Positions 8,273 through 17,620 of a stretch of 64,000 bases of DNA are shown in pieces. Each line of letters begins with the position of its first letter. Position 1 is the stretch's first letter. The notes beneath the pieces are model-generated. The model did not search any database. It was not told the origin of the DNA and saw only the letters and a list, made by a program, of their open reading frames with translations. The translations under genes and the position numbers were made by a program. This DNA comes from B30-G6 sp963701385 (lineage in GTDB: Bacteria; Desulfobacterota; Desulfobacteria; Desulfobacterales; B30-G6): positions 1-64,000 of the forward strand of contig CAVOZW010000010.1 in the NCBI GenBank assembly GCA_963701385.1, read 5' to 3'.

Positions 8273-8884
8273 GTGGTTTAGCGTGTCCTTTGGCGCGGTT
8301 TCTACTGGAATGTTAATTCGTCAATCGCGATACACTACCTTCCGGAGAATTTTGTGAGGGAACGTATGCATTCTGTGGTGATCTGTCAAATATCGTGGAG
8401 AGGCAAAAACCAAAGCAGCTTCGCGGATATGGCTTGAAAGGAGTTGACAAAGCGCTTGTATCAGCTTACCTAGTAAAGTAACACATTGTGGCAACAATTT
8501 CTATCATATCCAACAAGGCTGATCCACGGCATGCATATCCAATGGAAGAGGGATCCGGTCGAAGGCAGGGACGGCAGCAGACGGTTTTGTTTGGCAGCCT
8601 TTCTGGTGGCAGATTCGGACAATGTAAACCGGCCCGGGGTGGGGGCCGTAACCCTGCTGGGATCTGTCGAGGAGCGCTTTTTATTTGCGAGAATCAAGGG
8701 CATGCGGGAGTTTTACCGGGGGCTTTTCTGGTCTGGTATCGATAATAGCCTGGACAGTCTTTCCCTGGAAAATAGCCAACGTGAGACCTTAGAGGTACAA
8801 ATCTCGCATAAGATATCGCGGCCAGGAAAACAGTGGGCTTTGTGGGGTGTTACCTGCAATTCAAGGTTTGATTGAGGGAGCAAG
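8273..8884. other. Long intergenic region upstream of the DsrE-like trio
   Basis: The 611 bases separate the MATE gene (minus) from the DsrE-like gene (plus). TTGACA at 8444-8449 could be a -35 box, but the -10 at the right spacing (TACCTA, 8467-8472) is poor. Two overlapping ORFs (8486-8875 and 8488-8745) have arginine-rich, low-complexity translations without recognisable domains, so I do not call either as a gene. The 3' part may be a long leader. Confidence 0.35.
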
Positions 8885-9190
8885 ATGAAAAAAACACTGG
8901 GTATTTATGTCACTTCGGATCGTAACATGAACCAGTTGATACTGCTGTGTAAAGCAGCCAAAAATAAGGGCGTGGCGGTAAAGGTGTTTTTAACCCACGA
9001 AGGTTTGCGGCTTTGTTCAGGCCCGCAGATGGACGAGCTGGCAGGCATCGTCGATGTCGCGCTATGCAAGGTCGGGTTCGAGAGTCTTGAGCTGGACAAA
9101 TCCAAGACAGTCCTTGAGAGCCGTGCTTATTCTTCACAGTCGTGGCACGCAGAGATGATCTACGACTGCGACCGCTATTTGACGTTCTGA
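8885..9190 (+). CDS. DsrE-family small sulfur-relay-like protein
   Basis: This 101-residue protein has the alternating strand/helix pattern of the DsrE/F-like fold: KKTLGIYVTSDRN, then LCKAAKNKGVAVKVFLTHEG, then a cysteine-containing loop. Cysteines lie in RLCSG, ALCKVG and YDCD, and one could carry persulfide. DsrE/TusD proteins move sulfane sulfur between partners in the cytoplasm. It is the first of three adjacent genes that parallel DsrE-DsrF-DsrH order. A Shine-Dalgarno (GGGAGCAAG) precedes the ATG. Confidence 0.75.
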   Translation: MKKTLGIYVTSDRNMNQLILLCKAAKNKGVAVKVFLTHEGLRLCSGPQMDELAGIVDVALCKVGFESLELDKSKTVLESRAYSSQSWHAEMIYDCDRYLTF

Positions 9191-9228
9191 AATAAAATCG
9201 TATCAGGCATTTTCAGGGAGCAATCATT

Positions 9229-9555
9229 ATGGAAAACATCAAACACTGTGCCGTCGTCGTACGCAGGGCCCAGGATGTATGGGAAGGTACCCGTACCGCT
9301 CTGGGGCTGGCTGCCCACAACTATTGGGCCTACCTGTTTGTTTTTGATGTGGTGGTGGATATAAACGAGGCCCTGCAGGAAAACCTGGAATGGTTGGAGG
9401 AAATGGAGTGCGAAACCTATTCCAACCTTAAAGTGAACGAGCAGCACGGGTTCAGGTTCGTCCCCCTGGAAAAACTGGCCCGAGAGCTGAAAAAAATGGA
9501 TCTGGTGATCCCCTTCGGGAACCGGGACGATGAAAAGGAAGAGGGCCATGCCTAA
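9229..9555 (+). CDS. DsrE/DsrF-like protein
   Basis: The 108-residue product starts with a strand (HCAVVVRRA), then a glycine-containing helix TRTALGLAAHN and a strand YLFVFDVVV. This is compatible with the DsrE/F/TusC fold, in which successive small subunits assemble into a sulfur-transfer hexamer. It lacks a cysteine at the position I would expect for the active site; the only cysteines are HCAVV and MECETY. Its stop overlaps the start of the next gene by eight bases, implying coupled translation. Confidence 0.6.
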   Translation: MENIKHCAVVVRRAQDVWEGTRTALGLAAHNYWAYLFVFDVVVDINEALQENLEWLEEMECETYSNLKVNEQHGFRFVPLEKLARELKKMDLVIPFGNRDDEKEEGHA

Positions 9556-9742
9556 GCGAAAAAAAATGTTGCATATTCTCAAAACACCCACCGATGACCT
9601 TCAGCGAACCCTCATGTACACCCTCTCGCTGGGGTATAGCTGTTTGCAGATACCCCTGTTTGAGATGGAAGGCGAAACACCCGATTACGACGAGCTGATC
9701 GATCTGATTTTTGATTTCGATGAAATTATTTGCTGGTGGTAA
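9548..9742 (+). CDS. DsrH/TusB-like protein
   Basis: I place the start at the ATG at 9548 (MPKRKKMLHILKTP), preceded by AGGAAGAGG and overlapping the upstream stop. The product is 64 residues. The opening MLHILKTP resembles the beginning of DsrH/TusB, the third subunit of the sulfur relay, which is normally about 90-100 residues, so this one is short. Near the end it reads EIICWW. With the two genes upstream it completes an E-F-H-like trio. Function in sulfur trafficking is inferred from family and gene order. Confidence 0.6.
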   Translation: MPKRKKMLHILKTPTDDLQRTLMYTLSLGYSCLQIPLFEMEGETPDYDELIDLIFDFDEIICWW

Positions 9743-9955
9743 AAAATGCCCTTCGCCAAATTCCCAGCTTGAGGACACCCTGGATAGGGTATTTTTTCTG
9801 CCCACATTCCCTCCTGGGTATTATTTTCTTGAGACCCCACGAGATTGTAAAAAAAATGTAACGCGCTTGAAATAGGATATACTTCATCGGGGAGATGTAT
9901 TAGAGTTACAGCCCTGATCAAATTATCGGATCAAAAAGAACAGGGTTCAACATTC

Positions 9956-10609
9956 ATGCAAACGCGTATCAATCGAAATAGTCTCAACGAAGAGATGGCC
10001 AACAGCATCACCCATGGGGTCGGGATCGTATTGGCGATCGCCGCATTGGGAATACTGGCCGCTTTTGCAGGCGCCTACGGCAATGCATGGCACATCGTCA
10101 GCGTCAGTATTTTTGGTACGACGCTGGTGCTGCTTTACACGGCGTCCACGCTTTACCACAGTATTCAGCATCCCCGCGCAAAAAGCCTCCTTCAGATCTT
10201 CGATCATTCCGCTATATTCCTGCTCATTGCAGGAACCTACACACCGTTTACCCTGGTGAGTCTTCGGGGTCCGTGGGGCTGGTGGCTCTTTGGGGTGATT
10301 TGGGGTTTCGCGGCTCTCGGGCTGCTGTTGCAACTGTCACCGCTAAGACACCGCAGCGGGGTGTCGTTGGGTTTGTACATAGGAATGGGCTGGGTGGTGG
10401 TGGTGGCAATCAAACCGCTGATCCTATCTGTGGCAACTGGCGGCATCGTTTTTCTCGTACTGGGCGGTCTGGCCTATACGGCCGGTATTCTTTTCTATGG
10501 TTGGGAAAAACTGAGATTTCACCATGCCATATGGCACCTGTTTGTGCTGGCCGGAAGTATCCTGCATTTCTTTTCCATCTTGTTCTATGTCGTACCGATT
10601 CCGGCTTAG
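9956..10609 (+). CDS. trhA: TrhA / hemolysin III family membrane protein
   Basis: This 217-residue protein has seven predicted membrane helices and the signatures of the hemolysin III/PAQR-like family: HGVGI near residue 20, STLYHS near 63, a FDHSAIFLLIAGTYTPF stretch and the C-terminal HAIWHLFVLAGS. The conserved histidines are the presumed metal site. Bacterial TrhA has been linked to membrane energetics and fluidity; the hemolysin name is historical. It is monocistronic and convergent with the HerA-like gene. Confidence 0.9.
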   Translation: MQTRINRNSLNEEMANSITHGVGIVLAIAALGILAAFAGAYGNAWHIVSVSIFGTTLVLLYTASTLYHSIQHPRAKSLLQIFDHSAIFLLIAGTYTPFTLVSLRGPWGWWLFGVIWGFAALGLLLQLSPLRHRSGVSLGLYIGMGWVVVVAIKPLILSVATGGIVFLVLGGLAYTAGILFYGWEKLRFHHAIWHLFVLAGSILHFFSILFYVVPIPA

Positions 10610-10662
10610 CAAAAACGGATTCATCTCTTTTACGGGGGGCCCTTTTAACGATTTTGCAAATG

Positions 10663-13089
10663 TCATTCAGGGCTCAACCCGCCGCCGGCATTCTTTCTAG
10701 ACGGCATCCAAGCCAGTCCGAAGGCTTCCAGCGTGATATTCGAGCTTTGGGTTTTTATGCTGATTTCCTCAAGTTCTTCTTGGTCCGTATCCAATGACAG
10801 CTCGATTGTATCCATATCCGCCTGCAGACGTTCGTCTAACTCTGCCAGTTGCAGACGGATGGCTTCGGTTCTCTCCTGGGCCCTGGCCACGTCCATTTTT
10901 TCTTTTTTGACACGGCTGGCGGAGCGCATGGCGGTTCCAACGCGTGAGGCCGATGTGGTGCTGATCGCTTTTCGACCCAGGAATGCGCCCAAAATGGCGG
11001 TGCCAAAGGAAATTGCAGTCTGCATTTTTGAGGCCTTGGCTTGTTCGGACTCTCTGTCGATCGCCTGTTCGGAGCGCATTAAACGATCTTTCAGCGTGCT
11101 GAAGCGTGTATTGTATTTTCGGCGCAGCTTCTCAACTTCCAGGTCACGTCTTTCACGCATTGATTGAGCCAGCCGCGACCGGAACTCGCCCTCCGATTCA
11201 CCCAGTTGGCTGGTCAGGCCAGAACGCTTAGATCGCAAAAGAAGCTTGGGCCGGTTTTGGCGTACCCAGCGAAGCAAGTCCTTGTTCCACTTGCGGTAGT
11301 TGGTAACTTTTGATGCCGCCTGGGGCAGATCGGCATATTGTCCCCCCGTCGTCGGCGTGGTCTCGAGAGCGTACGGGTCTATCTCCACCGCGCTGTCCCA
11401 GTCCAGAGCGACAGGACCGTCTTCCAGCTGGGCGGCGAGGGCCAGTGTTTCGGTGATGTCCACCTTGTGCCTGGCGTTGGCATAGTGGACATCCATACGA
11501 CCGATAACGCCGGGATAATACACCACACCATGACCGGTGCCGGATGCGGGTAGATAAAAGATTTCGATTCCCGGTGGCAGAACCGGGGGACTTGCTGCGA
11601 CTGGGAGCGGTGCAATTGGTTTTGGCGGATCAGCGGCTGCAGGACCATCCGGCAAGGTGCTGACGGCCGTTGGCTGGTTTTTTTTATCCGATGTCAAGGC
11701 TTTGATGTTTTCTCTGGTCATGGGACCGCGCAAATATGACAGCGCCCAGCGCGTTTGAAAAACGACCGGTTTGTTTTCGTGTACGTTATGCAAGAGAAAT
11801 ACCCGTTTTCCCAGGCCGGCCAGAATCTCTTCCATTTGGTTGCGCTGGAATCCGCTACCCGCAGCGGCGCCTTCAAGGCCTTCCAGAACCCGTGCTTTGT
11901 CACGCTCGGTCTGAAGACGACCGATGAACCATGTGCCGGTATTGGCAAGCCCTTTATAGTCCAGATCCACCGGATTTTGAGTAGACAGCACCACGCCCAG
12001 CCCATACGCTCTTGCCTGTTTCAATAGGGTCAAAAGGGGCGTCTTGGAGGGTGGATTGCTGACTGGCGGGAAATAACCGAAAATCTCATCCATATACAAG
12101 AGGGCACGTAAACTGGAAGTACCGGTCTGCGTGCGCATCCATCCGACAACCTGGTTGAGGAGCATGGAAACGAAAAACATCCGTTCTGAATCTGACAGGT
12201 GGCTGATGGTGAAAATGGAGGCGCGAGGCTTTCCCTGCGCGGTATACAGCATCTGCCCAATATTCAATGGATCGCCTTCCATCCAGGTTTCAAAACCCGG
12301 CGATGCCAGGAGGTTGTTCATTCGCATGGCCAGGCTAAATCGGTCCTTGGCTGGGTAGAACATCTCCATGTCCATGACCCCAATTCGGTCGAAGGGTGGC
12401 GTTTGAATGGCGTGGATAAGACCCGCTAGATCGAGATTTTTGGACTCAGACCAAACGGCTTCAAGAATTTTGGCAATCAGGATGTGTTCCCGGCTGGTGA
12501 TGGGATCCGCTTGAATACCCAAGAGGGCCAGGATACCCGTGGCTGTGGTCTGGATACTTTCGCGAAGCAGGTCGGGTTCACTCAGAATAGCCGACGGCGG
12601 GCAAGCAAAGGACTTTAAAACACTCACCGGTTGTCCTGCATGACTTCCCGGGGTGTACACGGTAAAATCTGCCGCAGCTTTCAGACGCGCAATGCGTTCC
12701 GGTGGCTGTCCCCACTCGGCGAGGCCCTTGCGCCAGGTTTCAGCCTGATTGGCAGCGAATTTGTCGATGGTTAGACCCTTGTTCAGCGCATCCTGTGCGT
12801 TCACCCAGGGTTGGAAATCCGTGGGTTTAAGGTCTGGAAAGCTCAAAAGCAGGTTGGGCAGATCCCCTTTGGGATCGATGGCTAAAACGGGAATATTGTC
12901 GATCAAGGCCTCTTCCAAAAGACTGATGCCGAGTCCTGTTTTACCGCTCCCGGTCATACCGATGATGACCGCGTGGGTATTGAGGTCTTTGGAATCGTAG
13001 AGGATCAGGTCTTCTTTGAGCGTACGGGTGGCCAGGTCATATTCTTTGCCGAGATAAAATGCGCCGAGCTTTTCGTAGTTTTGAATCAT
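10663..13089 (-). CDS. HerA-like / DUF853 P-loop ATPase
   Basis: This 808-residue protein has a Walker A motif (GMTGSGKTG, about residue 44) and LLYMDEIFGYFPP (Walker B) around residue 330. The AYGLGVVLSTQNPVDLDYK block around 360 is characteristic of HerA/FtsK-like motors with a QNP sensor. The last 250 residues contain a charged coiled coil interrupted by a glycine/alanine-rich hydrophobic stretch (about 690-715). HerA-type hexamers translocate DNA. Proteins of this length are usually called helicase HerA-like domain proteins, with unknown cellular role. No nuclease partner such as NurA lies beside it. Confidence 0.85.
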   Translation of the reverse strand: MIQNYEKLGAFYLGKEYDLATRTLKEDLILYDSKDLNTHAVIIGMTGSGKTGLGISLLEEALIDNIPVLAIDPKGDLPNLLLSFPDLKPTDFQPWVNAQDALNKGLTIDKFAANQAETWRKGLAEWGQPPERIARLKAAADFTVYTPGSHAGQPVSVLKSFACPPSAILSEPDLLRESIQTTATGILALLGIQADPITSREHILIAKILEAVWSESKNLDLAGLIHAIQTPPFDRIGVMDMEMFYPAKDRFSLAMRMNNLLASPGFETWMEGDPLNIGQMLYTAQGKPRASIFTISHLSDSERMFFVSMLLNQVVGWMRTQTGTSSLRALLYMDEIFGYFPPVSNPPSKTPLLTLLKQARAYGLGVVLSTQNPVDLDYKGLANTGTWFIGRLQTERDKARVLEGLEGAAAGSGFQRNQMEEILAGLGKRVFLLHNVHENKPVVFQTRWALSYLRGPMTRENIKALTSDKKNQPTAVSTLPDGPAAADPPKPIAPLPVAASPPVLPPGIEIFYLPASGTGHGVVYYPGVIGRMDVHYANARHKVDITETLALAAQLEDGPVALDWDSAVEIDPYALETTPTTGGQYADLPQAASKVTNYRKWNKDLLRWVRQNRPKLLLRSKRSGLTSQLGESEGEFRSRLAQSMRERRDLEVEKLRRKYNTRFSTLKDRLMRSEQAIDRESEQAKASKMQTAISFGTAILGAFLGRKAISTTSASRVGTAMRSASRVKKEKMDVARAQERTEAIRLQLAELDERLQADMDTIELSLDTDQEELEEISIKTQSSNITLEAFGLAWMPSRKNAGGGLSPE

Positions 13090-13170
13090 CGATCAACCTC
13101 CCAATTATTTGGGAAAAGAGCAGCAAGCTCCAGGAACTCCAAGGAATTCGAATTTTGATTCGCTCGCTAA

Positions 13171-13210
13171 CGCAGCAAGCTACGGGGAATGCGCTCGCTG
13201 TTGCGGTTCA
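13171..13210 (-). repeat. REP-like dispersed repeat, copy b
   Basis: Read on the minus strand it gives GAACCGCAACAGCGAGCGCA and then TTCCCCGTAGCTTGCTGCG. This is the same order as the copies at 6325, 18908, 21725 and 36810 and the doublet at 52575-52692. The CCCCG...CGGGG element can fold into a hairpin. It directly adjoins the four-helix-bundle fragment. Confidence 0.7.
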
Positions 13211-13410
13211 AGGATCCAAGTGTTCGCTTTCCAGAGATTTTATCAACGCTTTCAGCATTCTCTCAACATCCCCTATCTCCCCTTTTAATTTACCAAGTCT
13301 CTCTTTTCCATATAACCCAAATCGCCTGATATCATGATTTGGGTTTGCAAACTTTATAGATATGCAAACAAAGTGTATACGATTTTTGCCAAACGTTTAA
13401 CTCTTTATAA
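13205..13410 (-). pseudogene. Four-helix-bundle protein fragment, inverted copy
   Basis: Its reverse complement parallels 1-205 almost throughout: the AGTTAAACGTTTGGCAAAAA block at the 5' side, the CATGATATCAGGCGA stretch, and GAGAGAATGCTGAAAGCG with the following leucine-rich helix. It differs by point changes and by one missing A in the GGAAAAG run, which shifts the frame. It is therefore a decayed relative of the fragment at position 1, in opposite orientation. Confidence 0.7.
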
Positions 13411-13781
13411 TTTTTTAAGCATACCACTCGGATCCTGGACCCCTGGACCCCTCGAATCCTTTTTTTAGATCAACTCTTCTGGAGATGATCCAAAAATATA
13501 TCATAATACCAAATAAAATAGATAATTAAGTTTTGTGTGTCAATAAGGAATCGCTCACGTTTCAACCCCCCTCAGCCGGCACAAGTCTCTTTGGGACCTT
13601 GCGTGCCAGGTGTTCAGACATGTTGCCGCCACCGATGCAAAAGGCCCGGGTTTTGTCTTTTCAGCGCCAAAGATAAAAAAAACTGTTGCAAATCATGGCC
13701 CCCTCGCCTACCTATCGCGTAAGTTACATCAACATGCACGAAACAATATTTATTTCTCTAATACGCTAATGGGGTGGGAGC

Positions 13782-15236
13782 ATGTCAGACCAATTCGAAA
13801 ATGAAAACAACGATCCGGAAGAGGAAAGCTTTGCCGATCTCTTCGAATCGTACAGTGCAGGAATGCGCGACGATCTTCAGCTTGGCGACAAGATATCCGG
13901 CAAGATCATTTCCATCGGCAAGGACACCATTTTTCTTGATATCGGCACCAAGGTGGACGGCATCGTGGAGCGGGCCGAACTGCTGGACAGCGAAGGGAAC
14001 CTGCCGTTGGCGGAAGGTGATGAGGTCGAACTTTACGTGGTGGCGCGCGATGATCATGAAATTCGCCTTTCCAAAGCGATTTCCGGTGTCGGCGGTGTGG
14101 AGATGCTCAGGGAAGCCTTTCAAGGCGCCATTCCCGTGGCGGGAAAGGTACAGGCAACCTGCAAAGGCGGGTTCAACGTGGAAATGCTTCAGCGGCGGGC
14201 GTTCTGCCCCATCAGTCAGATCGACGTCGAATATGTCGAAACAGCGGAAGATTACGTGGGCCAAAGCTATGAGTTTTTAATTACACAATTCGAGGACAAT
14301 GGTAAAAACATCGTGGTTTCGAGGCGAAAAATCCTGGCCCAGGCCATGGAAAAAGAAAAAGCCTCTTTTTTGAGCACATTGAAACAAGACGACGTTGTTG
14401 AGGGGCGTGTCACCAAACTCATGCCTTACGGGGCTTTTGTCGAATTGATTCCGGGCCTGGAAGGCATGGTACACATTTCGGAGTTGAGCTGGTCGCGGAT
14501 GGAAAAACCCGAGCAGGTGGTTCAAACGGACGACCGGGTGCTGGTGAAAATCATCGGCATCTTAGACGGTAAAAAGAAAAACACCCCAAAAATATCTCTC
14601 TCCATGAAGCAGGTGGCCGAAGATCCGTGGAATCAGGTGTCGGAAAAATTCAATCCAGGGACCAAGGTTAACGGTACGGTGACACGATGTATGGATTTCG
14701 GCGTATTTGTAGAGATTTCGCCGGGCATTGAAGGGTTGGTCCACATCAGCGAAATGAGCTATCTCAAACGTGTGCTGAAGCCTGCAGATGAGGTGACGCC
14801 GGGGGAAAGCGTTTCCGTTTTGATCAAGGACATCGACCCCAGAAAGCGCCGGATATCACTCAGTATGCGCGACGCACAAGGGGATCCGTGGCTCGAGGTG
14901 GCGGACAATTTCAAGGTGGGCCAGATCATCACGGGGACGCTGGAAAAGAAAGAAGCCTTTGGATATTTCGTAAGCCTGGCACCGGGTATGACCGGCCTGC
15001 TGCCGAAATCAAAATTCAACCTGGCTGAAAAACCCGGATACCTGGAACAACTCAAGCCCGGCGACTCGTTCAGCGTCAGTGTGGTGGAGATAAACGCACC
15101 AGACCGCAAGATTAGCCTGGCACCGGGCGATGCAGCGCAAGCGAACGGTTGGAAGGATTATTCACCAAGCGCCAAGGCGGAGCCCATGAGTGATCTGGCC
15201 ATACAGCTTAAGGCACTCATGGAGTCCAAAAAATAG
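13782..15236 (+). CDS. S1 RNA-binding domain protein (ribosomal protein S1-like, five S1 repeats)
   Basis: This 484-residue protein has an acidic N-terminus and five S1/OB-fold repeats, at about residues 32-105, 115-190, 202-280, 290-368 and 375-445. Repeats 3 and 4 carry the best RNA-binding signatures (YGAFVELIPGLEGMVHISEL and FGVFVEISPGIEGLVHISEM). Canonical S1 of proteobacteria has six repeats and about 560 residues, so this is a shorter homologue. It could be a second S1-like factor acting on mRNA-ribosome contacts or RNA decay. A Shine-Dalgarno (GGGAGC) is present. I leave the symbol empty because rpsA itself may be elsewhere. Confidence 0.85.
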   Translation: MSDQFENENNDPEEESFADLFESYSAGMRDDLQLGDKISGKIISIGKDTIFLDIGTKVDGIVERAELLDSEGNLPLAEGDEVELYVVARDDHEIRLSKAISGVGGVEMLREAFQGAIPVAGKVQATCKGGFNVEMLQRRAFCPISQIDVEYVETAEDYVGQSYEFLITQFEDNGKNIVVSRRKILAQAMEKEKASFLSTLKQDDVVEGRVTKLMPYGAFVELIPGLEGMVHISELSWSRMEKPEQVVQTDDRVLVKIIGILDGKKKNTPKISLSMKQVAEDPWNQVSEKFNPGTKVNGTVTRCMDFGVFVEISPGIEGLVHISEMSYLKRVLKPADEVTPGESVSVLIKDIDPRKRRISLSMRDAQGDPWLEVADNFKVGQIITGTLEKKEAFGYFVSLAPGMTGLLPKSKFNLAEKPGYLEQLKPGDSFSVSVVEINAPDRKISLAPGDAAQANGWKDYSPSAKAEPMSDLAIQLKALMESKK

Positions 15237-15288
15237 AAAAAAGGGTTCGAAGAACCTAAGAAACATGTATACAGGGGAGAGGGTGTCA

Positions 15289-15627
15289 ATGGAAGCAAAG
15301 ATCAAGGTGGATGCGGGAATCTGTGGGTTTAAAACCATCATCAAAGCCGCTTCGCAAGACAACATGCACGTGGAATTGAAGGTTGTCAGCCCCTGTGAAA
15401 CCATCAAAGAACTGGCCGCGTGTTATCAGGAAATAACACCCATCAACGCCTATCAGGAACTGAACCCGCAGAAAGAGAGTGTTATTCTGGAAGTATCACG
15501 GTCTGTGTTGATGAAAAAAGGCTGCTGTGAGGCCTGTGTGGTTCCTGCCGCGGTTTGCAAGGCCATACATGTTGCCGCCGGGCTGGCATTGCCAAAAGAT
15601 GTTGTATTGGAAGTTTCAGGGCAATAG
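15289..15627 (+). CDS. DUF6951-like small cysteine-containing protein
   Basis: The ATG at 15289 (MEAKIKVDAGICGFKT) follows GGGGAGAGGG. The longer upstream frame lies within the S1 gene and is discarded. The 112-residue product has a CGF motif near residue 12, SPCETIKEL, and a cysteine cluster GCCEACVVPAAVC around residues 78-91, which could bind metal or an iron-sulfur centre. I recognise it as a conserved protein of anaerobes annotated DUF6951; no activity is known. It lies 52 bp after the S1 gene. Confidence 0.65.
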   Translation: MEAKIKVDAGICGFKTIIKAASQDNMHVELKVVSPCETIKELAACYQEITPINAYQELNPQKESVILEVSRSVLMKKGCCEACVVPAAVCKAIHVAAGLALPKDVVLEVSGQ

Positions 15628-15740
15628 ATGTTTTTTCAGACCGCATGTGCTTTCAGTTGTCCGCTAATAGATTTGATGGTACTCGTACAAATAGAAAATT
15701 CTTGTCCCACGTAAGTAGGGAAATTACGCCTGGATTGCGA

Positions 15741-17226
15741 ATGAAAAAAGACGCCGGTGATGACACGAATGCGAATAGCGGAGACTTTATGCGGGTCATT
15801 TCCGGTTGCGACGCCGGGATATCACCGCACATCAATAATCTTTTCGATATTCCAGTCGGTTTTACCGAATTGCTCGATGAGATTGCCATCGGGGTTGCGA
15901 TCCTGAGCTTGGATCGCAAGATCGTTGTTATGAATCAAACGCTGAAAGCCCTTACCGGATTCAGCCACAAAGACGTTTTCTGGTGTTGCCTGCGCCCATA
16001 TCCTACGCAGCAATATTTGCCTGCACGACTGTCCGGCATTACATGTCAATGAAAAATCCGGCCCAAAATGTAATGAAGGCAACCTCATCAACAAAGATCG
16101 CCAATTAATACCGATTCGTATCAACTCAGCGCCTATTAAAGACATTAACGGTAACATCGTTGGATTTTTAGAAACGGTGGAAGACATCCACCTTCTTAGA
16201 AAAATCGATGAAACAGCAGGCCATGCTTACAACTTCAACAATATTATCGGCAGAAGTCCACAAATGGAAAAAATCTTCCAGATTCTTCCATCCCTGGCTC
16301 AGAGTGACTCATCGGTCCTGATCACCGGAGAAACAGGTACCGGCAAAGACATGGTGGCCGAAACGATCCATCATGCGTCAAACCGGGCCAAGGGTCCTTT
16401 TGTTAAGATCAATTGCGGCGCTTTACCGGAAACCCTTTTGGAGTCTGAATTGTTCGGGCATCGTAAAGGCGCTTTTACCGGCGCCGTAGAAAACAAGCCT
16501 GGGAGAATTCAACTGGCACACAACGGTACGCTTTATCTGACCGAAATCGGAGATCTTCCGCTTTCGCTTCAGATCAAGCTGCTCACTTTCCTGGACGACA
16601 AAGAGATCTTTCCTCTTGGCGGTATCAAAGGATTTACGGCGGATGTACGTATTATTGCCGCCACGCACCGCAATCTCGAACAGCGGGTCGATGGTAAGCG
16701 ATTTCGAAAGGATCTTTTATTCAGACTTAACGTCATCCGGCTTCATCTTCCCCCACTGCGCGATCGACAGGGAGATATCCAGCTCTTGCTGGATCATTTT
16801 TTAAATTTCCTTGCAACCCAGATGGGAAAAAAACGGCTTGACCTGTCACGTAAGGCACTAAAAATTTTGCAGACCTACCATTATCCGGGAAATGTCAGAG
16901 AGCTGAGAAATATTGTTGAATACGCTATCAATATCTGTGCAGACCGACAAATTAAACCCAAACATCTGCCCTCTTACTTGGTTGAAGCAGATCCATTCAA
17001 TGGGGTTGCCTCGTTACAAGGGCCCCCCTCCCGCCTGGCCTTTGAGACTGAAAGCAGCAGCCTCATTGGTCGTCAGCCTCAGCAGGACTGGTCTAGCATT
17101 GAAAAGCGAATGATCATGGAAGCACTGATCGCGTCTGGCGGGCGCAAAAACAAAGCCGCAGTTTCACTGGGCTGGGCCAGAAGCACACTGTGGCGAAAGC
17201 TGAAACAATACGGTATACAATGGTAA
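15741..17226 (+). pseudogene. PAS-AAA+-Fis sigma-54-dependent activator, frameshifted in the PAS domain
   Basis: An N-terminal PAS region (from MKKDAGDDT at 15741, with LSLDRKIVVMNQTLKALTGF) runs in one frame to 15975. The sequence then makes sense only one base out of phase: after TTTT at 15976-15979, the other frame gives SGVACAHI, CLHDCPALHV and RINSAPIKD, joining directly to the AAA+ domain. Deleting one T restores a continuous protein. The AAA+ part has Walker A GETGTGKD, the sigma-54 contact loop GAFTGA and a C-terminal Fis helix (GGRKNKAAVSLGWARSTL). There is no receiver, so PAS would be the input. As written it gives a truncated PAS peptide and an orphan AAA+ domain. Confidence 0.85.
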
Positions 17227-17555
17227 TGCCTGCAAAAATACTCATTCCCTTGTACGAAAATGATGTCGCCCCGCGATTTGATCTGGCCACGGAGGTCTTG
17301 ATCGTTAGCGGTCGTAAAAAAACCGATTCAGGGGATAAAAGAATGATGGTTCTTCCCCGAGCCTCGGCAGACCAGCTTTGCCATTTAATCATCACTGAAG
17401 GTATCCAAACGGTTATTTGCAGCGGTATTGAAGATGATTACTATCAGTATCTCACCTGGAAAAGGATTGAAGTAATCGATTCAGTTGTTGGATCAAGCGA
17501 GCTGGCCCTGAAACGATACATTGAAGGCACCCTCAATTCAGGGGATATTTTGTAG
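17226..17555 (+). CDS. NifX/NifB-like (dinitrogenase cofactor family) protein
   Basis: The ATG at 17226 overlaps the TAA of the upstream activator (TAATG), so translation is coupled. The 109-residue product begins MPAKILIPLYENDVAPRFDL, the typical start of the dinitrogenase iron-molybdenum cofactor family (VAPRFD). It ends in ALKRYIEGTLNSG. Such single-domain proteins bind iron-molybdenum or iron-sulfur clusters in nitrogenase maturation, but many occur in anaerobes without nitrogenase and have unknown roles. No nif genes are nearby. Coupling to a sigma-54 activator suggests the pair forms a regulatory unit. Confidence 0.75.
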   Translation: MPAKILIPLYENDVAPRFDLATEVLIVSGRKKTDSGDKRMMVLPRASADQLCHLIITEGIQTVICSGIEDDYYQYLTWKRIEVIDSVVGSSELALKRYIEGTLNSGDIL

Positions 17556-17620
17556 TATTCTTAAAAATAATTGACCATGCGTCAGCCCTTTATTCTGCCT
17601 GGTCACATGCGTCTGTCCGT

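Larger units (their letters stand above)
13090..13781. other. Repeat-containing intergenic region upstream of the S1 gene
   Basis: No intact gene is seen. From the HerA side outward it holds a REP-like repeat (13171-13210), a reversed fragment of the four-helix-bundle gene (13205-13410), and a GGACCCCTGGACCCCT direct-repeat tract (13437-13452). An A/T-rich stretch follows at about 13490-13530. The S1 gene start is preceded by GGGTGGGAGC at 13770-13779. Confidence 0.6.

Noticed and set aside
8486..8875. 129-codon ORF upstream of the DsrE-like gene
   Set aside because: Arginine-rich translation with no recognisable fold, and a second ORF overlaps in another frame. It remains possible but cannot be supported.
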